64,000 nt of DNA. Origin: Croceibacterium_A sp044506565 (GTDB lineage Bacteria; Pseudomonadota; Alphaproteobacteria; Sphingomonadales; Sphingomonadaceae). Location: positions 1-64,000 of the forward strand of contig JBIQKN010000001.1 of NCBI GenBank assembly GCA_044506565.1, written 5' to 3'. The notes under the pieces are model-generated. The model was not told the origin of the DNA. It searched no databases and saw nothing but the letters and a program-made list of their open reading frames with translations. This document shows, one piece after another, positions 10,416 through 19,180 of the stretch. Every line of letters begins with the position of its first letter. The first letter of the stretch is position 1. Position numbers and translations under genes: made by a program.

Positions 10416-10829
10416 TCAGCTCTCGGTGCGGGCGGGCGCGGACAGCGGAAAGAACGGAATGGCGACCTCGAACTGGGTGCCGTCCTCGCGCACGAAGGTA
10501 TAATGCCCTTCCATCGAGCCGTGATTGGTCATCAGTTCGCAGCCCGACACGTAGTCGTGGGTCTGGCCCGGAGCGAGCACCGGGGTTTCTCCGACGACGC
10601 CTTCGCCGTCGACGAGGTTCACCATTCCTCGCGAATCGGTGATCCGCCAATGCCGCATCAGCAGCTTGATCGTATCCTCGCGGTGGTTCTCGATGCGGAT
10701 GTGATAGACCCAGAACCAGCGGCGCGCCTCCGCGCGTGACTGGTCGGGCATGTAATTGACGGCCACGCGCACCGTTACGCCGGCGGTCATCGCCGCATGT
10801 TGGAACAGGTTCGCGAGGACCCCTTGCAT
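10416..10829 (-). CDS. apaG: ApaG protein
   Basis: ApaG is a small fibronectin-III-like beta-sandwich protein, genetically linked in enterobacteria to Ap4A hydrolysis and to divalent cation resistance; its exact role is unsettled. The protein carries VRVAVNYMPDQSRAEARRWFWVYHIRIEN, the MRHWRITDSRGMVNLVDGEGVVGETPVLAPGQTHDYVSGCEL core and GSMEGHYTFV, all typical. The open frame reaches 10889, but ApaG proteins are about 125-140 residues, so the Met of MQGVLANLFQHAAMTAG (10829) is chosen, giving 137 residues. It is convergent with the AraC-family gene. Confidence 0.9.
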   Translation of the reverse strand: MQGVLANLFQHAAMTAGVTVRVAVNYMPDQSRAEARRWFWVYHIRIENHREDTIKLLMRHWRITDSRGMVNLVDGEGVVGETPVLAPGQTHDYVSGCELMTNHGSMEGHYTFVREDGTQFEVAIPFFPLSAPARTES

Positions 10830-10984
10830 GAACGCACGGTAACCTGATCGGGGAGATCGGGCAAAGGTCCTGCGGCGAGTTGCGCGCAATTTCTTCGAAC
10901 GTTCCGCACAGACTCCGACGGACGACCTTATTGCAATTCATTCGCACTAACGATAACCAGGGTCACCGAGCACTGGAGAGACCG

Positions 10985-11413
10985 ATGACCGATCCCGCCG
11001 GCAGGTGCCTGCTGCCCCTCCCCCTGCCCGAACCGAGGACCGAGCGATCGGCCCTTTTCGCGATCCGGCGGATGGCCGCACACGGAGTCCGCGACGTCAG
11101 CGCCGCATGGCTGATGATCGACTGCTACAGTACCGGCTTCCGCCGCCCCCTCGTCCTCCTGCGTGCGTTCATGCTCGAACTCGCGCACGCCGCGAATGGC
11201 CCGATCCGCATCGCACCCTGCTGCGCCCCGCGAATGACTCACGACGAGGGCCTGATCGTTAAGACCCTCCGCCTCGCGGCGAGCGACGAGGCGGCGGCCG
11301 CGGACGCCCTTTCCGAGCTGGTCCCGCGGGATCACCTGTGCGAGCCGCTTTCGGCCGCGGCCGTGTTCGCCCGGGCGACGGCCGAATTCGCGCTGACCCG
11401 GCACCAGCGCTGA
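10985..11413 (+). CDS. Conserved hypothetical protein (DUF6628-like)
   Basis: A 142-residue soluble protein, ATG preceded by GGAGAG. It starts MTDPAGRCLLPLPLPEPRTERSALFAIRRMAAHGVRDVSAAWLMI and has a cysteine-containing middle (IAPCCAPRMTHDEG). I recall similar proteins as a sphingomonad-restricted family of unknown function, often beside apaG or metZ, as here. No catalytic motif is recognisable. It lies between apaG (divergent) and metZ (convergent). The longer frame back to 10880 is not used because it would run into the apaG promoter region and lacks an RBS. Confidence 0.6.
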   Translation: MTDPAGRCLLPLPLPEPRTERSALFAIRRMAAHGVRDVSAAWLMIDCYSTGFRRPLVLLRAFMLELAHAANGPIRIAPCCAPRMTHDEGLIVKTLRLAASDEAAAADALSELVPRDHLCEPLSAAAVFARATAEFALTRHQR

Positions 11414-11455
11414 CCTCCGAGCTCGGGAGCGGTGGCGGATACCTCCGCGGCCGCG

Positions 11456-12661
11456 TCAGAGCCCTGCGCGGGCGAGCGCGTGGTCGAGATCCTCGATCAG
11501 GTCCTCAGGATCCTCGAGGCCGACGTTGATGCGAAGCATCCCCTCGGTCACGCCCATCTCTTCGCGCGCCTCGGCACTCACCGAATAGTGCGTGGTCGAC
11601 GCGTTGTGACACATCAGCGTGCGCGAATCGCCGATGTTGTTCGAAATGTCGATCAGCTCGAGCCCATTGAGCACGGCGAAAGCCTGCTCCCGGTTCTCGA
11701 CCTCGAACGAGAAGATCGGACCGCAGGCGTCCATCTGCCGCATCGCCAGTTCGTGCTGCGGGTGGCTCGGCAGGCCGGGAAAGTTGATCCGCCGGACCCG
11801 ACCCTCGAGGAATTGCCCGACCTTGAGCGCATTCTCGCTCTGCCGCCTCGCCCGCAGGTCGAGCGTCTCGAGACCCTTGAGCACGACCCACGCGTTGAAC
11901 GGCGACAGGTTCGGTCCGGTGTGGCGCTGCATCGCGAGCAGCTTCTCGTTGATGAACTCCTTCGAGCCGCAGACTGCGCCGGCAAGCACCCGCCCCTGCC
12001 CGTCCATCAGCTTGGTCGCCGAATAGGCGACGACGTCGGCTCCGAACTCGAGCGGCCGCTGCAACGCCGGGGTCGCGAAGGCGTTGTCGACCACCGTGGT
12101 GATGCCGCGTTCGCGCGCGAGACCGCAGACGAACGCGAGGTCGACGACGTCCATCGTCGGATTGGCCGGGGTCTCGAAGAAGAACACCTTGGTGTTCGGC
12201 TTGGTCGCATCGACCCAGGCCTGATTGTCGCGCGCGTCGATCGTCGTCGTCGTGATGCCGAAACGCGGGAACAGGTTGTCGAGAATCCAGCGGCACGACC
12301 CGAACGCGGCGCGTCCGGCGACGACGTGGTCGCCCTGGCTGAGCTGGCACAGCAGCGCGACGGTCATCGCCGCCATGCCGCTCGCCTGGACGCGGCAGGC
12401 CTCGGCGCCCTCGATCGAGGCGATGCGTTCCTCGAGCATGGCCACGGTCGGGTTCTGCAGCCGCGAGTAGGTCATGCCCTGGACCTCGCCGCGGAAGCGT
12501 GCGGCGGCGGTCTCGGCGTCGTCGTAGGCGTAGCCCGAGGTGAGGAACATCGCCTCGCTGGTCTCGCCCTGCTCAGAACGCCAGGTCCCCGCGCGCACCG
12601 CGCGGGTCTGCGGACGCCATTTCGAGGTGATCGCGCGATCGGTGCCGGTGGTCTTCTTCAT
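11456..12661 (-). CDS. metZ: O-succinylhomoserine sulfhydrylase
   Basis: PLP-dependent enzyme of the Cys/Met metabolism family that makes homocysteine directly from O-succinylhomoserine and sulfide. The 401 residues show SEAMFLTSGYAYDDAETAAARF, the PLP-phosphate-binding YSRLQNPTVAMLEERIA, SGMAAMTVALL, VDNAFATPALQRPLEFGADVV and the Schiff-base lysine region YSATKLMDGQGRVLAGAV. The VFFFETPANPTMDVVD and DGQGR segments favour MetZ over cystathionine gamma-synthase. It is convergent with the DUF6628-like gene and divergent (94 bp) from the mannosyltransferase gene. Methionine biosynthesis, cytoplasmic. Confidence 0.92.
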   Translation of the reverse strand: MKKTTGTDRAITSKWRPQTRAVRAGTWRSEQGETSEAMFLTSGYAYDDAETAAARFRGEVQGMTYSRLQNPTVAMLEERIASIEGAEACRVQASGMAAMTVALLCQLSQGDHVVAGRAAFGSCRWILDNLFPRFGITTTTIDARDNQAWVDATKPNTKVFFFETPANPTMDVVDLAFVCGLARERGITTVVDNAFATPALQRPLEFGADVVAYSATKLMDGQGRVLAGAVCGSKEFINEKLLAMQRHTGPNLSPFNAWVVLKGLETLDLRARRQSENALKVGQFLEGRVRRINFPGLPSHPQHELAMRQMDACGPIFSFEVENREQAFAVLNGLELIDISNNIGDSRTLMCHNASTTHYSVSAEAREEMGVTEGMLRINVGLEDPEDLIEDLDHALARAGL

Positions 12662-12754
12662 CGTGCGCCGCGTCTAGGACTCGCGCGGGCCATGGCGCAA
12701 CGAAAAAGCGGGGCGCTTGCGCCGCCGGCAAGCGCTGCTTAAGGCCCCGCGACG

Positions 12755-14047
12755 ATGAGCCCGTCGGCACCGCATCCGCCGCACCATCCCAAGGATCCGA
12801 TCGGCTGGACCGTCGCCGTCTCGCTGGCGTTTCTCGGGCTGTGCCTCGTGCGGTTGACCATTCCGTCGAAACCGTACTTCGACGAGGTTCACTACCTTCC
12901 GGCGGCGCGGGCGATCCTCGAGATGGCGCAGCCGCTCAATCCCGAGCATCCGCCGCTCGGCAAGGAAATCCTCGCTCTCGGCATCGCCCTGTTCGGCGAC
13001 CGGCCGCTAGGCTGGCGGATCATGCCGGCGCTGTTTGGCGTCCTCGGGCTGTTCGCCGGCATGCGCGGGCTATGGTTCGCGAGCGGCTCGCGCTTCGCCA
13101 CGATCGCCTTCGGCCTCCTGCTGGCGACCGCGCCGCACCTGCTCATCCAGTCACGGATCGCGATGCTCGACGTGTTCATGGCGAGCTTCACGCTGGTGGC
13201 GCTGTGGATGTGCGCGGGCGCCGTGCGTGAACCGGAAACCGCGCGCTGGCGGCTCGCCGTCGGTGGTGCAGCGCTGGGGCTGGCAATGGCCTCCAAGTGG
13301 AACGTGCTGCCGCTCGCAGCGCTCCCGGGCCTCGCGTTCCTCGCCGTCCGAATCCGTACCGCGGGGTGGAATTTCCTCACGGCGCACCGCGGCGCGCCCG
13401 TGCCCGGAATGACTCTGATCGAGGCATCGCTGTGGCTCGGGCTCGTGCCGCTCGCGGTCTATGCGGCATCCTTCTGGCCGCATTTCCTCTATGCCGAGAA
13501 GTCGATGACGCCTTGGGGGCTCGTCGACTGGAACCGCCACATGCTCGAGCTGCAGGGGCAGGTGGTCGAACCGCACACCTACATGAGCAGCTGGTATCAC
13601 TGGCTCGGGAACTGGCGGGCGATCTGGTATCTCTACGAGGTCGTCGATGGCGCCCAGCGTGGCGTGCTCCTGGTCGGAAACCCGCTGACAATGCTCATCG
13701 GCGTGCCCGCGATGCTGTGGTGCGCCTGGATCGGCTTCTCGCGGCGGCGGTGGGACGCGGCGGCAGTGTTCGCGCTCTATGCGGTCGGCTTCGGGATGTG
13801 GATCGTCGCTCCCAAGCCCGTGCAATTCTACTATCACTACCTGCTGCCGAGCTGCTTCCTGATGGCGGGCCTCGCGCTGGCGCTCGACGCGCTCTGGCAG
13901 CGCGGGGGCCGGTGGCGCTGGGCGCCGATCGCGGTACTCGCCGTCGCCTGCGGCCTGTTCGCCTACTTCTGGCCGATCTACAGCGCCGCTCGGCTCGACG
14001 AAGGCACGGACTTCCTGCGCTACACCTGGCTCGACAGCTGGCGTTAG
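12755..14047 (+). CDS. GT39-type (PMT) membrane mannosyltransferase
   Basis: A 430-residue integral membrane glycosyltransferase of the dolichyl/polyprenyl-phosphate-mannose protein mannosyltransferase type. After a short N-terminus comes a first membrane helix (WTVAVSLAFLGLCLVRL) and the hallmark acidic motif PYFDEVHYLPAA, with NPEHPPLGKE following; about ten hydrophobic helices and the PMT four-domain core are seen, with the periplasmic loop FWPHFLYAEKSMTPWGLVDWNRHMLELQG. It probably transfers a sugar from a polyprenyl-phosphate donor to an exported protein or glycan. The convergent neighbour is a polyprenyl-phosphate sugar synthase, so the two probably form one pathway. Confidence 0.85.
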   Translation: MSPSAPHPPHHPKDPIGWTVAVSLAFLGLCLVRLTIPSKPYFDEVHYLPAARAILEMAQPLNPEHPPLGKEILALGIALFGDRPLGWRIMPALFGVLGLFAGMRGLWFASGSRFATIAFGLLLATAPHLLIQSRIAMLDVFMASFTLVALWMCAGAVREPETARWRLAVGGAALGLAMASKWNVLPLAALPGLAFLAVRIRTAGWNFLTAHRGAPVPGMTLIEASLWLGLVPLAVYAASFWPHFLYAEKSMTPWGLVDWNRHMLELQGQVVEPHTYMSSWYHWLGNWRAIWYLYEVVDGAQRGVLLVGNPLTMLIGVPAMLWCAWIGFSRRRWDAAAVFALYAVGFGMWIVAPKPVQFYYHYLLPSCFLMAGLALALDALWQRGGRWRWAPIAVLAVACGLFAYFWPIYSAARLDEGTDFLRYTWLDSWR

Positions 14048-15180
14048 CGGAACCGGCCCCAGACGAAGCGGCTCGACAAGGCGTAGTTCCACACCGAGCC
14101 AATCACGATGCCCGCGAGCGCCGAAACATAGGGGTGAAAACCCATCCGCACGAGTATCGCCGCTACGCCCACGTTGGTGAGCAGGCCGACCGAGCAGGTC
14201 AGCGCGAACTTGAGCCACCCGCGCAACAGGTGCCAGGCGCCGCGCAGGCGCTGGTCGGCGTATGTCAGGGCGTTGTTCAGCGCGAAGTTGAAGGTCATCG
14301 CGACCAGCGCGGCGAGCGTCTGGCCGAGCTCGAAGGCCGAGAACAGCTGCTGTTCGAAGCTGCCGCCGAACAGCGTGAGGAACGCGCTCAGCACCGCCAT
14401 GTGAACGACGACACCCATCGCCCCAATCGTGCCGAACAGGGCGTAGCGGGTGGGAACGATGCGGCCGAGCCACTTGTCGTAGAGCCCGACGAGAAACTCG
14501 AACACGATCCGGCGGTCGAGCTTGCTCGTGCCCTCGGCCCGGGCGGCGAAATCGAGCGGGAACTCCTTCACTCGCAGCGGCGTCTCGACCGTGGCGAGGA
14601 TGTCGAGCAGCAGCTTGAACCCGATCCCCGAGAGACGGTGCGCCTCCCGTCGCACGGTATCCGCGCGCAGCATGAAATAGCCGCTCATCGGATCCGAAAG
14701 CTCGACTCCGGTCACCTTGCGCGCGAGCGCGTTGGCCAACATCGAGGCCCTTTCGCGGCGCGGCTCGTTCCACGCCTCGGTGCTTGCGCCCGGGGCGAAG
14801 CGCGACGCGACCGCAATGTCGCATTCCCCGGTCCGGATCGCCGCCCGCATCGCAGGCAGCAGCGCAGGATCGTGTTGCAGGTCGGCATCCATCACGGCGA
14901 CGATCGGCGCGGCGGTGGCGCAGATTCCTTCGATCGCTGCGCTGGCGAGGCCGCGTCGGCCGATGCGCTGGATCACGCGGACGCGCGGGTCGACGGCGGC
15001 GAGCCGGCGCGCCTCGTCGGCCGTGCCGTCGCGGCTGTCGTCGTCGACGAAGATCGCTTCCCACCCGGTCGGACCGAGCGCGGCTTCGATCCGCTCGATC
15101 ATCGGCACAACATTCGCCCGCTCGTTGTAGGTCGGCAGGACGACCGCGAGTTCGAGCGGAGGGCGCTCAGAGGCGCGCAA
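14044..15180 (-). CDS. GT2 polyprenyl-phosphate sugar synthase fused to GtrA domain
   Basis: A 378-residue two-domain protein. Residues 1-235 are a GT2 domain: LAVVLPTYNERANVVPMIERIE, FVDDDSRDGTADEARRLA, MDADLQHDPALLPAM and the SRFAPGASTEAW segment, as in dolichol-phosphate mannose synthases. Residues 250-378 are a four-helix GtrA domain (ALFGTIGAMGVVVHMAVLSAFL ... WNYALSSRFVWGRFR), which probably flips or holds the lipid-linked sugar. It overlaps the end of the mannosyltransferase gene by 4 bp in convergent orientation, and it ends upstream of leuB with a 14-bp overlap of coding ends and starts (leuB stop at 15167). It probably supplies the donor for the adjacent GT39 enzyme. Confidence 0.87.
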   Translation of the reverse strand: MRASERPPLELAVVLPTYNERANVVPMIERIEAALGPTGWEAIFVDDDSRDGTADEARRLAAVDPRVRVIQRIGRRGLASAAIEGICATAAPIVAVMDADLQHDPALLPAMRAAIRTGECDIAVASRFAPGASTEAWNEPRRERASMLANALARKVTGVELSDPMSGYFMLRADTVRREAHRLSGIGFKLLLDILATVETPLRVKEFPLDFAARAEGTSKLDRRIVFEFLVGLYDKWLGRIVPTRYALFGTIGAMGVVVHMAVLSAFLTLFGGSFEQQLFSAFELGQTLAALVAMTFNFALNNALTYADQRLRGAWHLLRGWLKFALTCSVGLLTNVGVAAILVRMGFHPYVSALAGIVIGSVWNYALSSRFVWGRFR

Positions 15181-16225
15181 GAACCGCCTCGCCGATCTCG
15201 GCCGTGCCGGCGGAGCCGCCCAGGTCGGCGCCCTTGATACCGTCGGCCAGCGCTTTCGCCACCGCGGCCTCGACCCGCACCGCGTCGGCTTCGCGGCCGA
15301 GGCTGTGGCGCAGAAGCATGGCGAGGCTGAGGATCATCGCCATCGGGTTGGCCTTCCCCTGCCCGGCAATGTCCGGCGCCGAGCCGTGAATCGGCTCGTA
15401 CAGGCCTTTCGTGCCGAACTCGGATCGCGCCTCCCCGAGCGAGGCGCTGGCCAGCAGACCGATCGAGCCGACGCACATCGACGCCTGGTCCGAGAGGATG
15501 TCGCCGAACAAGTTGCCCGTGACGACGACGTCGAACTGACCCGGGTTGCGGACCAGCTGCATCGCCGCGTTGTCGACGTACATGTGGCTGAGCTCCACGT
15601 CGGGATATTCGGCAGCGACCTCGATCACGACCTCGCGCCACAACTGACTGGTCTCGAGCACGTTGGCCTTGTCGACGCTGCACAGCCGCTTCCTGCGACC
15701 CTGGGCGGCACGGAAGGCCACATGGGCAATCCGGCGGACCTCGTCCTCGGCATAGGACATGAAGTCGTAACCCTGGCGGCGGCCGTCGGACAGGGTCCGG
15801 ATGGCCTTCTCGCCGAAGTAGACGTCGCCGTTGAGCTCGCGGACGATCAGCAGGTCGATGCTGCGGGCCACCTCCGGACGCAGCGCTGACAGGTCCTCGA
15901 GGCCCGCGAACATCGTCGCCGGGCGCAGGTTCGCGAACAGCCCGAGCGCCTGGCGCAGGCCGAGAATCGCCTGCTCGGGACGCAGGTGACGTTCGAGCGC
16001 ATCGCACGAGGGATCGCCGACCGCACCGAACAACACGGCGTCGGCCGCCTTGGCCATTTCGAGCGTCTCGGGCGGCAGAGGGTGGCCGTGGCGGCGGTAG
16101 CCGATGCCGCCGACATCGCCCTCCCATACCGTGAGGTTTGGCAGGTCGAGCGCGGCGAGCACGCGCCGCGCCTCGGTCATGATCTCGGGGCCGATCCCGT
16201 CTCCGGCGAGGCAGGCGATCTTCAT
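15167..16225 (-). CDS. leuB: 3-isopropylmalate dehydrogenase
   Basis: NAD-dependent beta-decarboxylating dehydrogenase of leucine biosynthesis. The 352 residues start MKIACLAGDGIGPEIMTEA and contain LGLFANLRPA, the substrate-binding IVRELNGDVYFGEK, the catalytic lysine segment DKANVLETSQLWR, the metal-binding NLFGDILSDQASMCVGSIG and the nucleotide-binding YEPIHGSAPDIAGQGKANP. The ATG at 16225 is chosen because the family always starts here; the open frame upstream runs through recO in another frame. recO overlaps the leuB start by 4 bp, so translation is probably coupled. Confidence 0.95.
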   Translation of the reverse strand: MKIACLAGDGIGPEIMTEARRVLAALDLPNLTVWEGDVGGIGYRRHGHPLPPETLEMAKAADAVLFGAVGDPSCDALERHLRPEQAILGLRQALGLFANLRPATMFAGLEDLSALRPEVARSIDLLIVRELNGDVYFGEKAIRTLSDGRRQGYDFMSYAEDEVRRIAHVAFRAAQGRRKRLCSVDKANVLETSQLWREVVIEVAAEYPDVELSHMYVDNAAMQLVRNPGQFDVVVTGNLFGDILSDQASMCVGSIGLLASASLGEARSEFGTKGLYEPIHGSAPDIAGQGKANPMAMILSLAMLLRHSLGREADAVRVEAAVAKALADGIKGADLGGSAGTAEIGEAVLARL

Positions 16226-16821
16226 GGCGATATCCGTCCCAACAACTCCCTGAGGCGCGAGCGCGCGGCCATAACATCGCCGCGCCGGTCGGCAAGCAGG
16301 TAGTGATCGAGCGCCCCGGCAAGACGGTCCATCAGCTCCAGCGTGCCGGCAAAATCGCGCGGCGCCGGTGCGTCTCCGCCGTAGCCGAGCTCGCGCAGCA
16401 GGAGCGTCTCGTAGGCCACCAGCGCGCCCGCCCAGCCCCTGGCTGACGGCGCATGACAGATCGCATCGAGCAAACCGCCGAGTGCCTCGTGCAGGGACGG
16501 GTACGGTTGCCTCTCCGGCAGCGCGGTCGCCGTGAGCGCGCAGGCCCACCCGATCGCCGCGGCCGGAAGCGGCTCGCCGAGCCAGGCCCCCCGGCTCTCG
16601 ATCAGCTCGAGCCTGGCGAACGGCAGCTGGCTGTCGGAACGGGCGCTGAGCTGGAGTTCGACTCGGTTGCCGGGGATCACGACGGGACGAAGCCGCCGCC
16701 CGCGACCGCCGGCGACGTAGCCCGCGATGACGCCGTGCGCTTCGGTGAGGACTCGCGCGACGACCGCGGTTTCACCGTGCGGCCGGGCGGCGAGGAGGAT
16801 GGCAGGCGTGCGCAGGTGCAT
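16222..16821 (-). CDS. recO: DNA repair protein RecO
   Basis: RecO works with RecR (and RecF) in loading RecA at gaps. The 199 residues start MHLRTPAILLAARPHGETAVVARVLTEAHGVIAGYVAGGRGRRLR, the OB-fold of the family, followed by PGNRVELQLSARSDSQL and a helical C-terminal domain (YETLLLRELGYGGD). It lacks the four-cysteine zinc motif found in some RecO proteins, which is common in alphaproteobacteria, and is shorter than the 240 residues of E. coli RecO. The stop overlaps the leuB start (ATGA). Confidence 0.88.
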   Translation of the reverse strand: MHLRTPAILLAARPHGETAVVARVLTEAHGVIAGYVAGGRGRRLRPVVIPGNRVELQLSARSDSQLPFARLELIESRGAWLGEPLPAAAIGWACALTATALPERQPYPSLHEALGGLLDAICHAPSARGWAGALVAYETLLLRELGYGGDAPAPRDFAGTLELMDRLAGALDHYLLADRRGDVMAARSRLRELLGRISP

Positions 16822-16868
16822 CGTGACGGGTTAGGGATTTCGCGCAAGGACGCAAAGACGGCGAACCT

Positions 16869-16943
16869 CACCCCAGCGAAAGCCGGGGCCTCGTTCGACA
16901 AAGTCGTAAATTGAGGCACGAGGCCCCGGCCTTCGCCGGGGTG
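16869..16943. repeat. Inverted repeat of the CCCCGGCGAAGGCCGGGG family
   Basis: Two 25-nt arms (16869-16893 and 16919-16943) are inverted copies differing at two positions, with a 25-nt loop. The core reads CCCCGGCGAAGGCCGGGG. It sits in the 130-bp gap between ubiK and recO, which are both on the minus strand. The pattern is that of a REP/BIME-like mobile palindrome and could also act as a transcript-stabilising or terminating hairpin. Confidence 0.75.
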
Positions 16944-16951
16944 CCTGGTGC

Positions 16952-17197
16952 CTACTCCGCTTTCGCCTCGAGCGCGGCGATGCGTGCCTCGAGCTTCGCG
17001 CATTCCTCGCGCGCGCGGCTCGCCATGTCCTTGACCGCCTCGAATTCCTCGCGGGAAACGAAGTCGAGGCCACCGAGCGCCTCCTTCATCCGCTCGCGAG
17101 CGCCTTCGCGCGCCTCGCGGGTCATCCCGGCGAGCGTGCCGGCGGCACTGTTGGCGAGCTTGACGAAGTCGGCGATGATCGGGTTTTCGCTCTGCAT
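16952..17197 (-). CDS. ubiK: Ubiquinone biosynthesis accessory factor UbiK (BMFP family)
   Basis: An 81-residue protein of the BMFP/YqiC family. It has the amphipathic N-terminal helix (MQSENPIIADFVKLANSAAGTLAGMTREARE) and a C-terminal coiled coil (VSREEFEAVKDMASRAREECAKLEARIAALEAK), the typical layout of UbiK, which trimerises through the coiled coil and helps the Ubi complex work at lipid surfaces. It lies between tspO (36 bp upstream, same strand) and the repeat before recO. Confidence 0.88.
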   Translation of the reverse strand: MQSENPIIADFVKLANSAAGTLAGMTREAREGARERMKEALGGLDFVSREEFEAVKDMASRAREECAKLEARIAALEAKAE

Positions 17198-17233
17198 GGC
17201 CGCTATCTGGTCTCGGGCTGGAACAAGCGCAAG

Positions 17234-17788
17234 CTAAAGCTCGATCCGCTGCACGGCATTCGAGACCTCGACGCCGTCGGCTTCGGGATTGAGCTGCAGG
17301 AACTGCCAGTTGAGCAGCGTGGCGAACAGGATCCAGGCCAGGTAGGGCAGCAGCAGCATGCCGGCAGGCCGGCGCACGTTCCAGAACAGCACCACCGTGA
17401 GAATCACCGCGACGTCGAGCGCCACGAGCAGCGCCAGCGCAAGCGCGATCTCGTGCTCGGCGAAGAACGCCGGCGACCACGCGAGATTGAGCGCGAGTTG
17501 CAACACGAAGGCGAGGATCGCCGGAGCCCGGTAGCGGGCGCCCCAGGCCGCGCAGACCAGCGCCAGCGCGAAGCCCATAAGCGCGTAGAGCACGGTCCAG
17601 ACGACGCCGAAGGCGGCCGGCGGCGGATAGGTCCAGGGTTTCTCGAGTGTGGCAAACCACGGGTTGTCGCCGGTGCTGCCGGCATACTGGCCCGAGAGGA
17701 ACCCCAACAGCATCACCCCGGGCACCAGGAACAGCGCCCAGCGTATCACGCTCGCGCGTAGCTGGGCGGGCGAGGCGAGACGGTTCAT
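17234..17788 (-). CDS. tspO: TspO/MBR family membrane protein
   Basis: A 184-residue five-helix membrane protein. Family marks are NPWFATLEKPWTYPPPAAFGVVWTVLYALMGFALALV, LNLAWSPAFF and YLAWILFATLLNWQFLQLNPEA. TspO proteins bind tetrapyrroles and, in phototrophic alphaproteobacteria, modulate tetrapyrrole and photosynthesis gene expression. The Met of MNRLASPAQLRAS is used because AGGAG lies 6 bp upstream; the frame continues further but without support. It is followed at 36 bp by ubiK and preceded by tlyA (57 bp). Confidence 0.9.
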   Translation of the reverse strand: MNRLASPAQLRASVIRWALFLVPGVMLLGFLSGQYAGSTGDNPWFATLEKPWTYPPPAAFGVVWTVLYALMGFALALVCAAWGARYRAPAILAFVLQLALNLAWSPAFFAEHEIALALALLVALDVAVILTVVLFWNVRRPAGMLLLPYLAWILFATLLNWQFLQLNPEADGVEVSNAVQRIEL

Positions 17789-17844
17789 CGAAGCTCCTGT
17801 CTGCGAATCGTGGGCGATATGGCGGGCGCCGTTGCGCGGCGCAA

Positions 17845-18582
17845 TCAGTGCCGTTGCGCAGCTATCAGAAACTCGACGTTGCCTTCGGTTCCCGTGATCG
17901 GGCTTTCCGTGATCCCGAGCACCGTCCAGCCGCCGACCTCGAGCCATTGGCGCACATCGGAGCAGACCCGCGCGTGGAGCGCCGGGTCGCGCACGATCCC
18001 GCCCTTGCCGACCTCGTCGCGGCCGACTTCGAACTGCGGCTTGATCAGCGCGACGAGCGTGCAGGGCGTAGCGGCGAGCCGAAGCGGCACTTCGAGCACC
18101 TTGGCGAGGCCGATGAAGGAGGCGTCGCATACCACCCAGTCGCAGGGCCGATCGATCTCGGCGGTGGTCAGCGCGCGCGCGTTTGTCTGCTCGAGCACGG
18201 TGACACGCGGATCCTGGCGCAACTTCCAGGCTAGCTGGTTGGTGCCGACATCGACCGCGAACACGTGGGCCGCGCCGCGCGCAAGCAGGACTTCGGTGAA
18301 CCCGCCGGTCGAGCTGCCGATGTCCATCGCCACGGCTCCTGCCGGATCAAGCCCAAAGTGGGCTATCGCGTGGTCGAGCTTGACCCCGCCGCGGCCGACC
18401 CACGGATGGTCGCGCCCCCGCACCTCGATCGCGGCATCGGTGCCAAGCTGCTGGCCCGGCTTGTCGATACGCGTGTCCCCAACGAACACCAGGCCGGCCA
18501 TCACCAGCGCTTGCGCGCGGGCACGGCTCTCGGCTAGCCCGCGTTCGACAAGCAAATGGTCGATCCGTCTCTTCCCCGCCAT
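17845..18582 (-). CDS. tlyA: TlyA-family rRNA 2'-O-methyltransferase
   Basis: A 245-residue protein with an N-terminal S4 RNA-binding domain (RIDHLLVERGLAESRARAQALVMAGLVFVGD) and an FtsJ/RrmJ-like methyltransferase domain: SAM-binding DIGSSTGGFTEVLLARGA, FAVDVGTNQL, WVVCDASFIGL and the catalytic lysine region IKPQFEVGRDEVGKGGIVRD. Members methylate ribose in 16S and/or 23S rRNA; the older name is hemolysin A. The Met of MAGKRRIDHLLV is the family start. It is divergent from a lipoprotein gene. Confidence 0.9.
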   Translation of the reverse strand: MAGKRRIDHLLVERGLAESRARAQALVMAGLVFVGDTRIDKPGQQLGTDAAIEVRGRDHPWVGRGGVKLDHAIAHFGLDPAGAVAMDIGSSTGGFTEVLLARGAAHVFAVDVGTNQLAWKLRQDPRVTVLEQTNARALTTAEIDRPCDWVVCDASFIGLAKVLEVPLRLAATPCTLVALIKPQFEVGRDEVGKGGIVRDPALHARVCSDVRQWLEVGGWTVLGITESPITGTEGNVEFLIAAQRH

Positions 18583-18667
18583 GCCGGCGCGATAGGGCGA
18601 AGGAACAGGGCAGGCCAGTGCTTGTTGCTTGCCCGACGGATTCATCCCGCGACAGGAGCCTCGTCCG

Positions 18668-19180
18668 ATGCGTGATCGCCTTGCCCTGCCGGTTCTCGCG
18701 GCCGCGAGTGCGGTCGCGGCGTGCTCGCAGGCCGACGGGGATTCGGCCGCACCGACCGACGAGGTGTCGCAGGCGACGCCGGCTCGGCCGACGGGATCGT
18801 CCGAGGAGATAGCGCTCGCGACGGGAGATTGGCTTATCGAGGAAGCCGCCGGGGGCGCCAGCGCCGCATTCATCGAAGACAGCGGAACGCCCGCGCTCGT
18901 CCTCGTGTGCGACCGCGCCAACCGCGCGCTGAGCCTCAACCGCGCCGGGTCGGCTCCGACACCGCAACGCTTTCGCATAACTGTGGGCGCCCGGAAGGCG
19001 GACGTGATGCTCGCCCCGGGGGGCGCTGCCGGCCTGAGCGCCACCGTCGACACGAGCCAACCGATCTTCGCTGCCTTCACCGACCCCGCGGCGGTGATCG
19101 AGGTGACCGGCGCGGCCGCGCTTCCGCTGCGCGTTCCGGGCCATTCGGGGATCAGCCGGGTGCTTGCGGCATGCGGCTGA
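18668..19180 (+). CDS. Putative lipoprotein, paralogue of the next gene
   Basis: A 170-residue predicted lipoprotein: MRDRLALPVLAAASAVAAC gives a lipobox VAAC with the modified cysteine at residue 19, and a Ser/Thr/Pro-rich linker follows. The mature domain (about 50-170) starts GDWLIEEAAGGASAAF and contains LVLVCDRANRALSLNRAGSA. AGGAG stands 8 bp before the start. Function is unknown. The next gene encodes a protein with the same domain pattern and overlaps this one by 10 bp, so they are cotranscribed duplicates. Confidence 0.7.
   Translation: MRDRLALPVLAAASAVAACSQADGDSAAPTDEVSQATPARPTGSSEEIALATGDWLIEEAAGGASAAFIEDSGTPALVLVCDRANRALSLNRAGSAPTPQRFRITVGARKADVMLAPGGAAGLSATVDTSQPIFAAFTDPAAVIEVTGAAALPLRVPGHSGISRVLAACG

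Noticed and set aside
15167..16549. Longer leuB frame starting inside recO
   Set aside because: The extra N-terminal residues are out-of-frame recO; isopropylmalate dehydrogenases begin at MKIA-type sequence at 16225.
16861..16950. CRISPR-like repeat
   Set aside because: Two inverted arms only, no direct repeats with regular spacers, no cas genes.
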